A stretch of DNA of 35,901 bases, from NCBI GenBank assembly GCA_031274285.1, contig JAISQJ010000180.1:1-35901 (forward strand), in the 5' to 3' direction. How positions within the stretch are numbered: position 1 is the first letter of the stretch; every line of letters begins with the position of its first letter. This DNA comes from Treponema sp. GTDB lineage: Bacteria > Spirochaetota > Spirochaetia > Treponematales > Breznakiellaceae. Positions 22,645-30,726 of this stretch are shown here, piece after piece. The notes beneath the pieces were generated by a model that was not told the origin of the DNA, did no database searches, and worked only from the letters and a program-made list of their open reading frames with translations. A program made the position numbers and the translations under genes.

Positions 22645-23547
22645 ATGAAAATCCTTTATGTGGCCGAGATTGTGGGAAAAACAGGGGTCTATGCCTTCAA
22701 AAAGGGGCTGCCGGAACTGCGGCGGCGCCTGCTTGAGGCCGGACAGCAGGACTTCGATTTTGTCATAGCCTGCGCGGACGGGGCCACCGGAGGCAACGGT
22801 CTGGGGCGGAACCATGCGGCCTATCTCCGCAAGCTGGGGGCCCAGGTGCTTACCACCGGGGAATGTTGTTTCTACAAGAAGGATCTGACCGAAAACCTGG
22901 GGAAGCTCCCCTATGTGCTGCGGCCGGAGAACTTAAACCTTGAAGCCCCGGGCATAGGGGCGCGGATATTCAAGGCGGGCAGCGAAAAAATCGCCGTGAC
23001 GGTACTTTTGGGCCAGAGCGGCTTTGGGAAGATCCATGGCAACAGCCCCTATTCCATACTGCCCAGCCTTTTGGAACGGCTGCGCCGGGAGACCCCTTTC
23101 GTTATTATCGATTTCCATGCGGAGGCCACGGCGGAAAAGAAAACCCTCTTTGCCGAAGCGGACGGCCGCTGTTCCGCGGTAATCGGGTCCCATACCAGGG
23201 TTCAAACCGCGGACGAAACGGTGCTTCCCGGCGGAACGGCGGTGATATGCGACGCCGGGCGCACGGGCAGCGCGGAATCCGTGGGGGGGACTGAGATAGA
23301 GTCCCGGATACGGGAGTACCTGAGTTCCGTCCCCGACTGGACCAGGGAGGCCGTTGCCAAACCGGAACTGCAGGGGGTCATCGTGGACCTTGATTCCGCA
23401 GGCAAGGCCCTGTCCATTGAGCGGGTCCGGCTGGAACTTCCCGAAATGCCCCGCAAAGACGAGGGGAAGGATGCTGAAGGCCAACAGTCCGCCGGGGACG
23501 ATGCCGCCGGCGAAGACGGGGCGGGGGAAGAGCCGGAGGCGGGATGA
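22645..23547 (+). CDS. YmdB-family (TIGR00282) metallophosphoesterase homologue with altered active site
   Basis: 300 residues. The overall family pattern is unmistakable: MKILYVAEIVGKTG at the start, IIDFHAEATAEK (about 154-165), then VIGSHTRVQTADE (179-191) and VLPGGTAVICDAG. YmdB proteins hydrolyse 2',3'-cyclic nucleotides with a two-metal site. Here most of the key residues are changed: the start Asp is Glu8, the Glu-Asn pair is Asp45-Gly46, the Asn-His pair of the GNH motif is Glu73-Cys74, and the last His of the HTH triplet is Arg185. His158 and His183 remain. It may bind a different metal or no metal at all. The tail from about 270 is acidic and low-complexity. An alternative ATG at 22633 is possible; family alignment favours 22645. 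Confidence 0.85.
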   Translation: MKILYVAEIVGKTGVYAFKKGLPELRRRLLEAGQQDFDFVIACADGATGGNGLGRNHAAYLRKLGAQVLTTGECCFYKKDLTENLGKLPYVLRPENLNLEAPGIGARIFKAGSEKIAVTVLLGQSGFGKIHGNSPYSILPSLLERLRRETPFVIIDFHAEATAEKKTLFAEADGRCSAVIGSHTRVQTADETVLPGGTAVICDAGRTGSAESVGGTEIESRIREYLSSVPDWTREAVAKPELQGVIVDLDSAGKALSIERVRLELPEMPRKDEGKDAEGQQSAGDDAAGEDGAGEEPEAG

Positions 23548-23876
23548 TGGATGACGAAGCGGCTTGTTTCGGCTGTTTCAGGCTGAAGAGGCCGGGCGCA
23601 TTCGGAGCCTGCCCCCTGCACCAGGTAGGGGGAGAAGCCGCGTTATCGGGTAAAAAGCTTTTTCTTCAGGCCGCCGCGGCCCTGCTGCCCCCGGTCCTGG
23701 GCTTTGCTGCCGGTTTTGTGGTGCCGGGGCTGATTTTCCCCCATATTGGGGAAGGACCAAGGGCCGGCGCGGGGCTGACCCTCATGTTCCTCTGCGCCCT
23801 GGCCTATTACGCTTACCGCAGCCGGTTCCCCGCGGGAACTTGCAGGGCAAAAACGGCGATTATTGAAAAAAGCTGA
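23544..23876 (+). CDS. Small cysteine-containing membrane protein, weakly RseC/MucC-like
   Basis: 110 residues. The N-terminus has CFGC (8-11) and a third Cys at about 23. Then come two membrane helices (about 40-62 and 72-92) joined by a short loop, and a basic tail. The layout, with cysteines followed by a hairpin of two helices with LPPVLGFAAGF, recalls RseC/MucC proteins of the SoxR-reducing/Rnf systems, but it is shorter and the match is weak. The ATG overlaps the YmdB-like stop by 4 bp with GGAGG just ahead, so it belongs to that operon. Function unknown. Confidence 0.6.
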   Translation: MMDDEAACFGCFRLKRPGAFGACPLHQVGGEAALSGKKLFLQAAAALLPPVLGFAAGFVVPGLIFPHIGEGPRAGAGLTLMFLCALAYYAYRSRFPAGTCRAKTAIIEKS

Positions 23877-23891
23877 CAAGATGAGTATATT
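23863..23891 (+). promoter_or_regulatory. Promoter of hsp20
   Basis: TTGAAA (23863-23868) and TATATT (23886-23891) are spaced by 17 nt, both near consensus. The -35 lies inside the 3' end of the preceding gene. No CIRCE-type repeat is seen, so control by HrcA is not indicated. The leader is about 95 nt. Confidence 0.5.
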
Positions 23892-23993
23892 GAGTGGAGG
23901 ACCGCCCTTATGGGGGTCCGTGGCCGGGCCCTAGGGCCGGCTTAACCAAAGCGCCCGTTAACTCCCGGCAGGGAGGGGGCAAGGGAGCCTATC

Positions 23994-24599
23994 ATGAAAG
24001 GCAGAGCTTATATGGATTTAGGATCGATCTTCGATGAGATCTTCGATGCCGCCCAGAATTTCCAGGATGAATTGCACAACAATTTTCACCGCTATGGAAA
24101 TGGTTTCCCCGGGGGTCGGCCCTTTGAACCCTTCGGGAAAGCTTTTTTCGATGAAAACACCGACTTCTACCCCAACTATTCCTATCCGCCTATGAATATC
24201 TATATGAGCGGCGATCTAAGCCTTAGCTTTGAGTTTGCCCTGGCCGGTTTTGAAGAAAAGGATATCAGCCTTTCCTTTCAGGGGGACTACATGGTCTTTT
24301 CCGCGGCCGCCCCCGTATCCCCAGGACCTTCCGCCCCGGACTCACCGGGTTTTGACGCATCATCCGGAGATGGGGAATCCCGGCGGGATGGAGGGCAGGA
24401 AAACCTGCACTACATTAAGCGGCGCCTCAAGATAAGAGATATAGAAAAACAGAAATACTATGTCCCCCTGGACAAGTACGCCCAGGAAAAGGTGCGGGCG
24501 GTGTTCAAGAACGGTATTTTAAAGGTTACCATTCCCCCCAAGGATGAGCCCGAACAGAACGAGGGCATCAAGATCGAAATTGTTAAAGAAGGGGTATAG
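23994..24599 (+). CDS. Hsp20/alpha-crystallin small heat-shock protein
   Basis: 201 residues, longer than the usual 140-160. The N-terminal arm (1-65) is rich in Phe and Asn. The alpha-crystallin domain starts at about 66 (MNIYMSGDLSLSFEFALAGF) and ends with FKNGILKVTIPPK (171-183), the family signature. An IxI-type tail KIEIV lies near 193-197. Between the two halves, residues 105-137 are a Pro/Ser/Gly/Asp-rich insertion absent from ordinary members. It holds unfolding proteins in the cytosol. The ATG at 23994 has AAGGGAG; a second in-frame ATG at 24012 is possible. Likely transcribed alone. Confidence 0.85.
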   Translation: MKGRAYMDLGSIFDEIFDAAQNFQDELHNNFHRYGNGFPGGRPFEPFGKAFFDENTDFYPNYSYPPMNIYMSGDLSLSFEFALAGFEEKDISLSFQGDYMVFSAAAPVSPGPSAPDSPGFDASSGDGESRRDGGQENLHYIKRRLKIRDIEKQKYYVPLDKYAQEKVRAVFKNGILKVTIPPKDEPEQNEGIKIEIVKEGV

Positions 24600-24604
24600 C
24601 TGCA

Positions 24605-24628
24605 AACGGCAGCCCGCGGGCTGCCGTT
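24605..24628. terminator. Perfect 24-bp palindrome between convergent genes
   Basis: AACGGCAGCCCG is followed directly by its exact complement CGGGCTGCCGTT. In RNA this gives a strong GC-rich stem. It starts 6 nt after the hsp20 stop and lies 26 nt before the end of the convergent oxidoreductase gene. It has only two T residues behind it, so it is a hairpin barrier or an attenuating terminator rather than a textbook one. Confidence 0.5.
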
Positions 24629-24653
24629 ACCTAAAATCCAACTGTGCGGAGAC

Positions 24654-25736
24654 TCAGCGGGACAGGGGTTCCGGTCGGGTACAGGTACTCTTTACCTCGT
24701 AGTAGCTCCCCGATGCGGAAGCATCGTGGAAACCGTGCATCACGTCCAGCACATGGTAGGCCATTTCACCGTTTGCCCGGTGGGGCCTCCCCTCGCTTAT
24801 GGCCTCCGCCATGTCGGTGATCCCCAGGCCCCGGCTGTTCTCCGGGTAATCCTTAAGCAGGGGTATGGCCGACCATTCCTCCTCCCGGAAACGCTTCACG
24901 TAGACCGGCCCCCCAAAGGTGTTGGGGTCCGGAACCCGGAGGGTTCCCTCGCTGCCGTAGATTTCTATCCAGGGCAGGGTATGGGAGTAGACATCGAAAC
25001 TGGTGATAATGGTCCCCACCGCGCCACCGGCAAAGTCCAGGACCCCGGCGATATGGGTGGGAACCTCCACCTTGACAACCGTGCCGTTCAGGGGCTCGCT
25101 GGTGATGGTCCTGGTGTCAAAACTCTTTTTCACCGACCCGGAAACCCTGGCAACGGGACCTAAAAGGTTCACCAGGGCGGTAAGGTAATAGGGACCCATA
25201 TCGTACATGGGGCCGCCGCCCTTTTTGTAGTAGAATTCCGGCCCAGGGTGCCAATGCTCGTGGCCGTGGTTCGCCATAAAGGCCGTTGCCGCCACGGGGC
25301 GGCCAATCCACCCATCGTCCAGGAGCTTCCTGCAGGTCTGAATCCCCGCCCCCAGGAACGTATCCGGGGAACCCCCCACCCTCACCTTGTTTGCCGCCGC
25401 GGCTTTAAGAACTTCCTGGGCCTCCTCCCGCTCGGCGCAGAGGGGTTTTTCGTCATAGACATGCTTCCCCGCCTTTACCGCCGCCAGGGCGACCCCGTAG
25501 TGGTTGTAGGGCTCGGTGATGTTCAGGATGATGTCCACATCGGCACTGTTGATCAGGTCCTGGGTTTTTTTAATATGGGGAATCCCATAATCCGCACTGG
25601 CCTTGGCCGCCCGTTCCTCAATCAGGTCCGTCACGGCGGTCACCTTTACCCGCTTGGCAAACATGCCGTTCAGATTCTGAAGGTAGATGCCGCTGATATT
25701 CCCAATACCGACGATGCCGATTCTCTGTACGCTCAT
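24654..25736 (-). CDS. Gfo/Idh/MocA-family NAD(P)-dependent oxidoreductase
   Basis: 360 residues. The Rossmann nucleotide site is IGIVGIGNISG (6-16) and the family EKP motif is Glu96-Lys97-Pro98 in YDEKPL. A substrate-domain signature GGGPMYDMGPYY has Asp179, and NHGHEHWHPGPEF lies just before it. Such enzymes oxidise or reduce sugars, inositols or their derivatives with NAD(P). It is the last gene of a minus-strand sugar cluster and follows a ThuA-like protein, an association common in sugar catabolic loci, including trehalose and keto-sugar routes. The exact sugar is unknown. ATG with AAGGGG. Confidence 0.9.
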   Translation of the reverse strand: MSVQRIGIVGIGNISGIYLQNLNGMFAKRVKVTAVTDLIEERAAKASADYGIPHIKKTQDLINSADVDIILNITEPYNHYGVALAAVKAGKHVYDEKPLCAEREEAQEVLKAAAANKVRVGGSPDTFLGAGIQTCRKLLDDGWIGRPVAATAFMANHGHEHWHPGPEFYYKKGGGPMYDMGPYYLTALVNLLGPVARVSGSVKKSFDTRTITSEPLNGTVVKVEVPTHIAGVLDFAGGAVGTIITSFDVYSHTLPWIEIYGSEGTLRVPDPNTFGGPVYVKRFREEEWSAIPLLKDYPENSRGLGITDMAEAISEGRPHRANGEMAYHVLDVMHGFHDASASGSYYEVKSTCTRPEPLSR

Positions 25737-25789
25737 GATTTATTCCCCTTATCAATGAATTTCTTGCAAAACAACTGCTTTGAAGGAAA

Positions 25790-26518
25790 TTAATACATCT
25801 TTACGGCGGCCTTCCAGTCCTCCGCCTTGAGCCCCTTCTCCACCGCAATCCTCTTGCCCTCCGCGGCCCAGAGGAGACCCCGCTTCATCAATTCCCAGGC
25901 TTCGGGGATATTAAACACATCGTCATGGTGGCCCAGGGCATTGTAGAATACCCTGCCGTGTCCCCATTTTCGCGTCCAAACCTGGGGCACATCCACTTCC
26001 CCATTGGCCGAATGATACCACCGGACCGTGGGGAAACGGGTGGTGGCGAGCACCTCGTTGGCGGGGTCCACGTGGAGGTAGTATTGCTCGGAACTAACCT
26101 CAAAGTCATGTATTCCGTCGGTAAGGGGATTGGACCTGCTCTTAATGTTAACCCGATACTTGGTGCCGTCCCCGCCGGGGTGGGATACCCAGTTGGCGCC
26201 GGTCATAAACTGGTATTCGACATTGTTCCGAAAGGCGTCGCACATGCCGCCGTGGTTGCCGGCTAAACCCACGCCCCCTCCCACCGCTTCCAGGAGGGGC
26301 TCAAAAAAACCATAACCCAGGGGTTCCTTGCACATGGTCCAGATAGGAACAAAAAGATCCAGGGCCGCAAGCCGGTCTTTATCCTTAAGAACTTCCAGGT
26401 CCTCTTCAACGCCGACCTCAAAGTCCTCGGACTCAAGGAACTTCCTAAAACGCTCGGCTATCAGTTTAGGCTCGTGCCCGTCCCAGCCGCCGCTCAGAAT
26501 CAACGCCTTTCTTTTCAT
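25790..26518 (-). CDS. ThuA-like domain protein
   Basis: 242 residues from the ATG at 26518, which follows GGAGG by 7 nt. An in-frame upstream codon at 26536 lacks such a site. Family marks are ALILSGGWDGHEP at the start, a central LAGNHGGMCDAF, KSRSNPLTDGI and HGRVFYNALGHHDDVF. ThuA proteins have a class I glutamine amidotransferase-like fold, and a metal-linked role in sugar metabolism has been proposed. Their biochemical reaction is poorly defined. It lies 53 nt upstream of the Gfo/Idh gene on the same strand, and the two often occur as pairs. Cytoplasmic. Confidence 0.85.
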   Translation of the reverse strand: MKRKALILSGGWDGHEPKLIAERFRKFLESEDFEVGVEEDLEVLKDKDRLAALDLFVPIWTMCKEPLGYGFFEPLLEAVGGGVGLAGNHGGMCDAFRNNVEYQFMTGANWVSHPGGDGTKYRVNIKSRSNPLTDGIHDFEVSSEQYYLHVDPANEVLATTRFPTVRWYHSANGEVDVPQVWTRKWGHGRVFYNALGHHDDVFNIPEAWELMKRGLLWAAEGKRIAVEKGLKAEDWKAAVKMY

Positions 26519-26590
26519 CGCCAAACCTCCATGCAAGTTTCATCAAAACCCGGCTCCCTAAGGGCGGGTACTTAACCAAAGATGGGCGGT

Positions 26591-27235
26591 CTAAGGCGCC
26601 GCCAGGATCGCGGCAGAGCTGGTGCCGATCCGGCCGACCCCGGCTTCCAGGTATTTGACCATGTCCTCCCGGGTCCTGATGCCCCCCGCCGCCTTGATTT
26701 TTACATTTGGCCCGATATGGGCTTTGAAAAGTTTAATGTCCTCCAGGACTGCCCCGGCACTGCCAAACCCTGTGGAGGTCTTGATATAGTCCGCCTCCGT
26801 CCTGGTAACAATTTCGCAGAGCCGGATCTTCTCTTCTTCCGTAAGGTAACAGGTCTCCACAATTACCTTGAGGATATGCTTACCGCAAACTCCGCGCAAA
26901 ATCCTGATCTCCTCTTCCACCCAGTCAAGATGGCCGCTTTTTACATCGGCAAGGTTGATCACCATATCGATTTCCCCGGCGCCGCTTAACAGGGCCCGCT
27001 CGGCTTCCAGGGCCTTGGCCGCGGTAATGCTGTAGCCCAGGGGGAAACCTATGACCGTGCATACCGTAAGGGCCCCCGATTCCTCGCGGGCCGGTTTTAC
27101 ATAACAGGGAGGTATGCACACGGAGGCGGTACGCCATTGGAGCGCTTCGTCACAGAGCTTGGCAATGTCCGCCCAGCTTGCCGTGGCCTTAAGCAGGGTA
27201 TGATCGATATGGGAGAGAATTTCTGAATCCGTCAT
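26591..27235 (-). CDS. deoC: Deoxyribose-phosphate aldolase
   Basis: 214 residues, class I aldolase barrel. The Schiff-base Lys152 is in YIKTSTGFG, the proton-relay Lys181 in KIKAAGGIR, and Asp90 in GEIDMVIN. It splits 2-deoxyribose-5-phosphate into glyceraldehyde-3-phosphate and acetaldehyde. In this setting, next to a sugar transporter, an oxidoreductase and ThuA, it might act on a related deoxy- or keto-sugar phosphate. No other deoxynucleoside genes are nearby. The ATG follows AAGGGGG. It is 157 nt downstream of the permease gene, in the same direction. Confidence 0.92.
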   Translation of the reverse strand: MTDSEILSHIDHTLLKATASWADIAKLCDEALQWRTASVCIPPCYVKPAREESGALTVCTVIGFPLGYSITAAKALEAERALLSGAGEIDMVINLADVKSGHLDWVEEEIRILRGVCGKHILKVIVETCYLTEEEKIRLCEIVTRTEADYIKTSTGFGSAGAVLEDIKLFKAHIGPNVKIKAAGGIRTREDMVKYLEAGVGRIGTSSAAILAAP

Positions 27236-27392
27236 AACTGCCCCCTTACACGGAAAAAAACGATACTCCGAAAGGCCAACGATACGTTAAACCGGTTCCA
27301 AGGCCGCCATTTTAGACCTGCACAAATTATGATACAACACCACCGGGATATGAGGCAATACGTGCCTCCGGAAAAGGCGCTGCTCATTTCCG

Positions 27393-28271
27393 TTATTCCT
27401 TGATGCTCCCCAGTGTAAGCCCGGATATGATGAACCGGGACATAAGGCTGTAAAATATCAAAATCGGCACTATAGAAATAGTTAAACCCAGGTAGATGCC
27501 GCCGTACTCGGTCCGGTAATAGCCCGCCCGCAGGGACTGGACCAGCATGGGCAGGGTATACTTCCCGGCACTGGAAATAAAGATAAAAGGCGCAAAAAAG
27601 TTATTCCAAGAGCCCACAAACGCAAAAATTGCCTGGGTCGCCAGGGCGGGAGCCAGAACAGGAAGGATGATCCGGTTAAAAATACCGTATTCACCCGCGC
27701 CGTCTATCCGGGCAGCGTCAATCAGCTCCAGAGAAAGCACGGCGCTCATATACTGCCTAAGAAAAAGAACCGTGGCCCCCGAAGCGATGGCCGGCAGGAT
27801 AAGAGGGATATAATTATCCAAAAGCTGTAACCGGGCCATGAATTTATAGAATCCGATGAATGAAAGCGAGGCGGGGAGCATCATCACCAGGAGGATGAGC
27901 CCCCAAAGAAAAAGGCGGCCCTTGAAGCGGTAAACATGGAGGCCGTAAGCGGTCATTGAAGAAAAATAAACGGTACAGAGGGTAGCAAAAACGGCGATAA
28001 AGGCACTGTTCAAAAATCCTTTGGTAATATCGAATCCCTGCTGACTGGTTAACGCCTTCCAGTTATGGACTATATTCCCACCGGGTATCAACGAAAGGCC
28101 GTTGTTTATCTGCACCGTGGAACGGGTGGAATTTACCAGCATAATATAAATGGGAACCAGGGCCAGAAGAAAGAGAAAAAACATGACGATGTAAATAATA
28201 AACCGCCTGGCCTTGAGATACAGCCTTGCCCTTCCGGTATCCCCTAAAGATCCAGGAAAACATTTTTTCAT
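27393..28271 (-). CDS. ABC sugar transporter permease, MalG type (CUT1)
   Basis: 292 residues, six predicted membrane segments. The EAA-like cytoplasmic loop ELIDAARIDGAGEYGIFNRI (about 190-209) docks to the ATPase. The start has the typical ARRFIIYIVMFFLFLLALVP helix. It is the second permease of a binding-protein-dependent carbohydrate importer. The ATG overlaps the MalF-type gene stop by 4 bp. No ATPase gene is in the cluster, so a shared MsmK/UgpC-type ATPase elsewhere probably drives it, as is common for CUT1 systems. Confidence 0.9.
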   Translation of the reverse strand: MKKCFPGSLGDTGRARLYLKARRFIIYIVMFFLFLLALVPIYIMLVNSTRSTVQINNGLSLIPGGNIVHNWKALTSQQGFDITKGFLNSAFIAVFATLCTVYFSSMTAYGLHVYRFKGRLFLWGLILLVMMLPASLSFIGFYKFMARLQLLDNYIPLILPAIASGATVLFLRQYMSAVLSLELIDAARIDGAGEYGIFNRIILPVLAPALATQAIFAFVGSWNNFFAPFIFISSAGKYTLPMLVQSLRAGYYRTEYGGIYLGLTISIVPILIFYSLMSRFIISGLTLGSIKE

Positions 28272-29245
28272 GGGTTTGCTCCCCCGGTTCTGCTTTTTGT
28301 TTTTCTTATATCGCCGCGATCCTGCATGAAAAAGAAAATCAACAAGGCCAAGATGATCATGATCGTAAACATGCCCATGGAAATGACTGCCGCATAGGCG
28401 TAGTCGTTAGCTCCCTGAAAACCAATATTATAAAGGTAAATGGGGGTAGTGCGAATCTTGAAATTTGGACCGCCCCTTAAGTCGGTAAGCAGAAGAGGAA
28501 TTTCAAATATCTGCATCCCCCCAATCATAGATGTGATAAGCAGGTAAAGCATCACCGGCCTGAGCAGGGGCAGGGTAATAAACCAAGTGATTTGTCGGGA
28601 ATTGGCGCCGTCCATCACCGCGGACTCATACAAGGTAACCGGAATTCCGGTGATTCCCGCCATAAGGATAATGACGGTGGCGCCATAATACATCCACCAC
28701 TGAATAAAAGACACAAGGCCCCTGGTAAAGGGAACGCTGCGGAAAAAATTAAACCCTTCCCGTACCATATTCCCATCCCTGATAAACTCATGATAGATTC
28801 CCAGGGACTGCAAGAATTGGTTTGCCGGAGCAACGGAATAACCGCCGTAACCAAAGAGGCTGCGGAACAGCATCGCTACTGATGCGGCGGTTATAAGGTT
28901 AGGCATATAAATGACTGCCCTGAATAGTCCCCTCCCCTTCAGCTTGAGTTGTGAATCGGAAAGCCATATTGAAAGCAGCAGGGCAACCAGGAGCTGCGGG
29001 GCAAAATTCCAGAGCCATATAATAAAAGTATTCTGAACCGCCCCAAGAAAATACTGATCCTTAAGCAGCCGGCTATAATTGGCCAGTCCCACAAAGTTGA
29101 ACTCATTGCTCAGCCCTTTAAGATCGGTAAAGCCCAGTACCAGGGTATACAGAATGGGATAGAAACTGAAAAACCCATAGGCCAAAATAAAGGGGGCAAC
29201 AAAGAAGTAACCCCACGCCTGAGTCCGCTCATGTATTCCCTTCAT
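28268..29245 (-). CDS. ABC sugar transporter permease, MalF type (CUT1)
   Basis: 325 residues, about six to seven membrane helices. The N-terminus has AWGYFFVAPFILAYGFFSFY, and the EAA-like loop is YESAVMDGANSRQITWFITL (about 213-232). Partner of the MalG-type protein; together they form the channel of a carbohydrate importer. It starts 41 nt after the binding-protein gene and overlaps the next gene by 4 bp. The substrate is not set by sequence. Neighbouring catabolic genes suggest a sugar or sugar derivative handled by an oxidoreductase and an aldolase. Confidence 0.9.
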   Translation of the reverse strand: MKGIHERTQAWGYFFVAPFILAYGFFSFYPILYTLVLGFTDLKGLSNEFNFVGLANYSRLLKDQYFLGAVQNTFIIWLWNFAPQLLVALLLSIWLSDSQLKLKGRGLFRAVIYMPNLITAASVAMLFRSLFGYGGYSVAPANQFLQSLGIYHEFIRDGNMVREGFNFFRSVPFTRGLVSFIQWWMYYGATVIILMAGITGIPVTLYESAVMDGANSRQITWFITLPLLRPVMLYLLITSMIGGMQIFEIPLLLTDLRGGPNFKIRTTPIYLYNIGFQGANDYAYAAVISMGMFTIMIILALLIFFFMQDRGDIRKTKSRTGGANP

Positions 29246-29286
29246 ACAACCCCGTCCTTTTGCCCCACAATTCCCCCTCCCCCGTA

Positions 29287-30606
29287 CTACAGTCCTACCT
29301 GGTTTGCTACCTGATCACGAAAATCTTCCAGGGCCTGTTCTTTGGTCTTTTCGCTGTTCACATAGGCGTTTATGGCCTCTTCAAACAGGGGTTCAATATC
29401 CTGATCCGTGCCCTGAAACAAATTTCCATTGATGTTCTGATACATGGTGGCAAATGCGGCATAGTGGTTTTGACCGCCCAGGAAGGATTCGGCATAGTCA
29501 TTTTTTATTTTATCTATGACCGCTGTGTTGGACACGAATTCCCCGGTATTCCGGGCAAGAGATTCCAGGAACGAATCGTCGATGGTTAGATAACGAACCA
29601 TTTCCCTGGCGGCTTCGGGGTTTCTGGTATTCTTCCAGGCTCCAAGCCAGGTACCACCCATCTGGTATGCCACAGGACCCTGAATCATAGCCCAGTCCCC
29701 GGCGGTATTATCACCATTAGGCTTGAGCACATAGGAGAGACCCCAGGTAGGCAGGAAGTAGGAGAATATCTCCGCATCCCCGCGTTCATCCTTGAAGGTT
29801 CCCTGTACCCCGGCAAACCAGCCTTCGGACATCTGCGAAACCCGCGCCTCCAAGCCTCGATCATGCAAGGTCTTGGCAATATCCATGAGCTGTACCATCA
29901 CCGGATCAATGGTCAAGCTGCCGTTCACATTCCAGGGCTGGGAACGGGCAGCCCGAAACAGGGGCAGCAGATCGATAATTCCCGCCACAAAATAACAGCG
30001 ACCGCCAGACTGCTCTTTGAGAAAGGCTGCCGTTTCCAACGCCTTGTTGATATCGGAAAAATAGGACTGTACCTTTTCCGGATCACTGGTTCCCAGATAT
30101 TTTTCCGCCAGGCTGCGGCGGTAGTACATCGCCCCAGGGGCCGCCTGCCAGGACAGCGCATATACCCTGCCATTATAGGAACCTACTTCCACCGGGTATT
30201 GGATCAGCCTGTCCTTCACCGCTTCGTAAAGGTCGGTAAGGTCCAGCATGGCTCCAGATTCCACATACTTGCGGACAAAGCGGCTTTCCAGGACAAATAT
30301 ATCCGGCGCCCCCTGATTTGCTGAAAGCAGCGGGTCCAGCTTGCTCATATACTGATCCGAAGGGGTGGTGGTATATTCAACGGCAATGTCTGGATGGGCA
30401 GGCTTGTAATAAGTATCAATAAAATTACCCACCTCTTCGTTAAAGGACCAAACCACCAGCCTTGGGGTACCGGATTGCCCGCGCTGCCCGGACGATTCCT
30501 TTTGACAGCCGCAGATCACCGCCGTTAGTAAGGCAACGACGATCAGACAAAGACCGATGGTAATCCCGGCCCCATGGTTGATAGAAACGTTCTTTCCTTT
30601 TTTCAT
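29287..30606 (-). CDS. Extracellular solute-binding lipoprotein for sugar uptake
   Basis: 439 residues from the ATG at 30606, which has GAGGGGG just upstream. An in-frame codon at 30678 would put the signal inside the protein. The N-terminus is basic, then a long hydrophobic run ends in a lipobox near VICGC (Cys34 most likely), so the protein should be lipid-anchored outside the inner membrane. The mature part starts with PRLVVWSFNEEVGNFIDTYY, the usual first strand of family 1 carbohydrate-binding proteins, and has DIFVLESRFVRKYVESGAML. It delivers ligand to the MalF/MalG-type permeases encoded next. Confidence 0.88.
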   Translation of the reverse strand: MKKGKNVSINHGAGITIGLCLIVVALLTAVICGCQKESSGQRGQSGTPRLVVWSFNEEVGNFIDTYYKPAHPDIAVEYTTTPSDQYMSKLDPLLSANQGAPDIFVLESRFVRKYVESGAMLDLTDLYEAVKDRLIQYPVEVGSYNGRVYALSWQAAPGAMYYRRSLAEKYLGTSDPEKVQSYFSDINKALETAAFLKEQSGGRCYFVAGIIDLLPLFRAARSQPWNVNGSLTIDPVMVQLMDIAKTLHDRGLEARVSQMSEGWFAGVQGTFKDERGDAEIFSYFLPTWGLSYVLKPNGDNTAGDWAMIQGPVAYQMGGTWLGAWKNTRNPEAAREMVRYLTIDDSFLESLARNTGEFVSNTAVIDKIKNDYAESFLGGQNHYAAFATMYQNINGNLFQGTDQDIEPLFEEAINAYVNSEKTKEQALEDFRDQVANQVGL

Positions 30607-30726
30607 TAGGTTCCCCCTCAAGAATGAAGATATGGCGGCATCGGCTTCAAGAAACCGTCCCATTGCCATTTGCTCCATTTTAAAGGTTTGGCCTATTCTT
30701 GCTCGCCATTTATTGTCGTATTTGCC

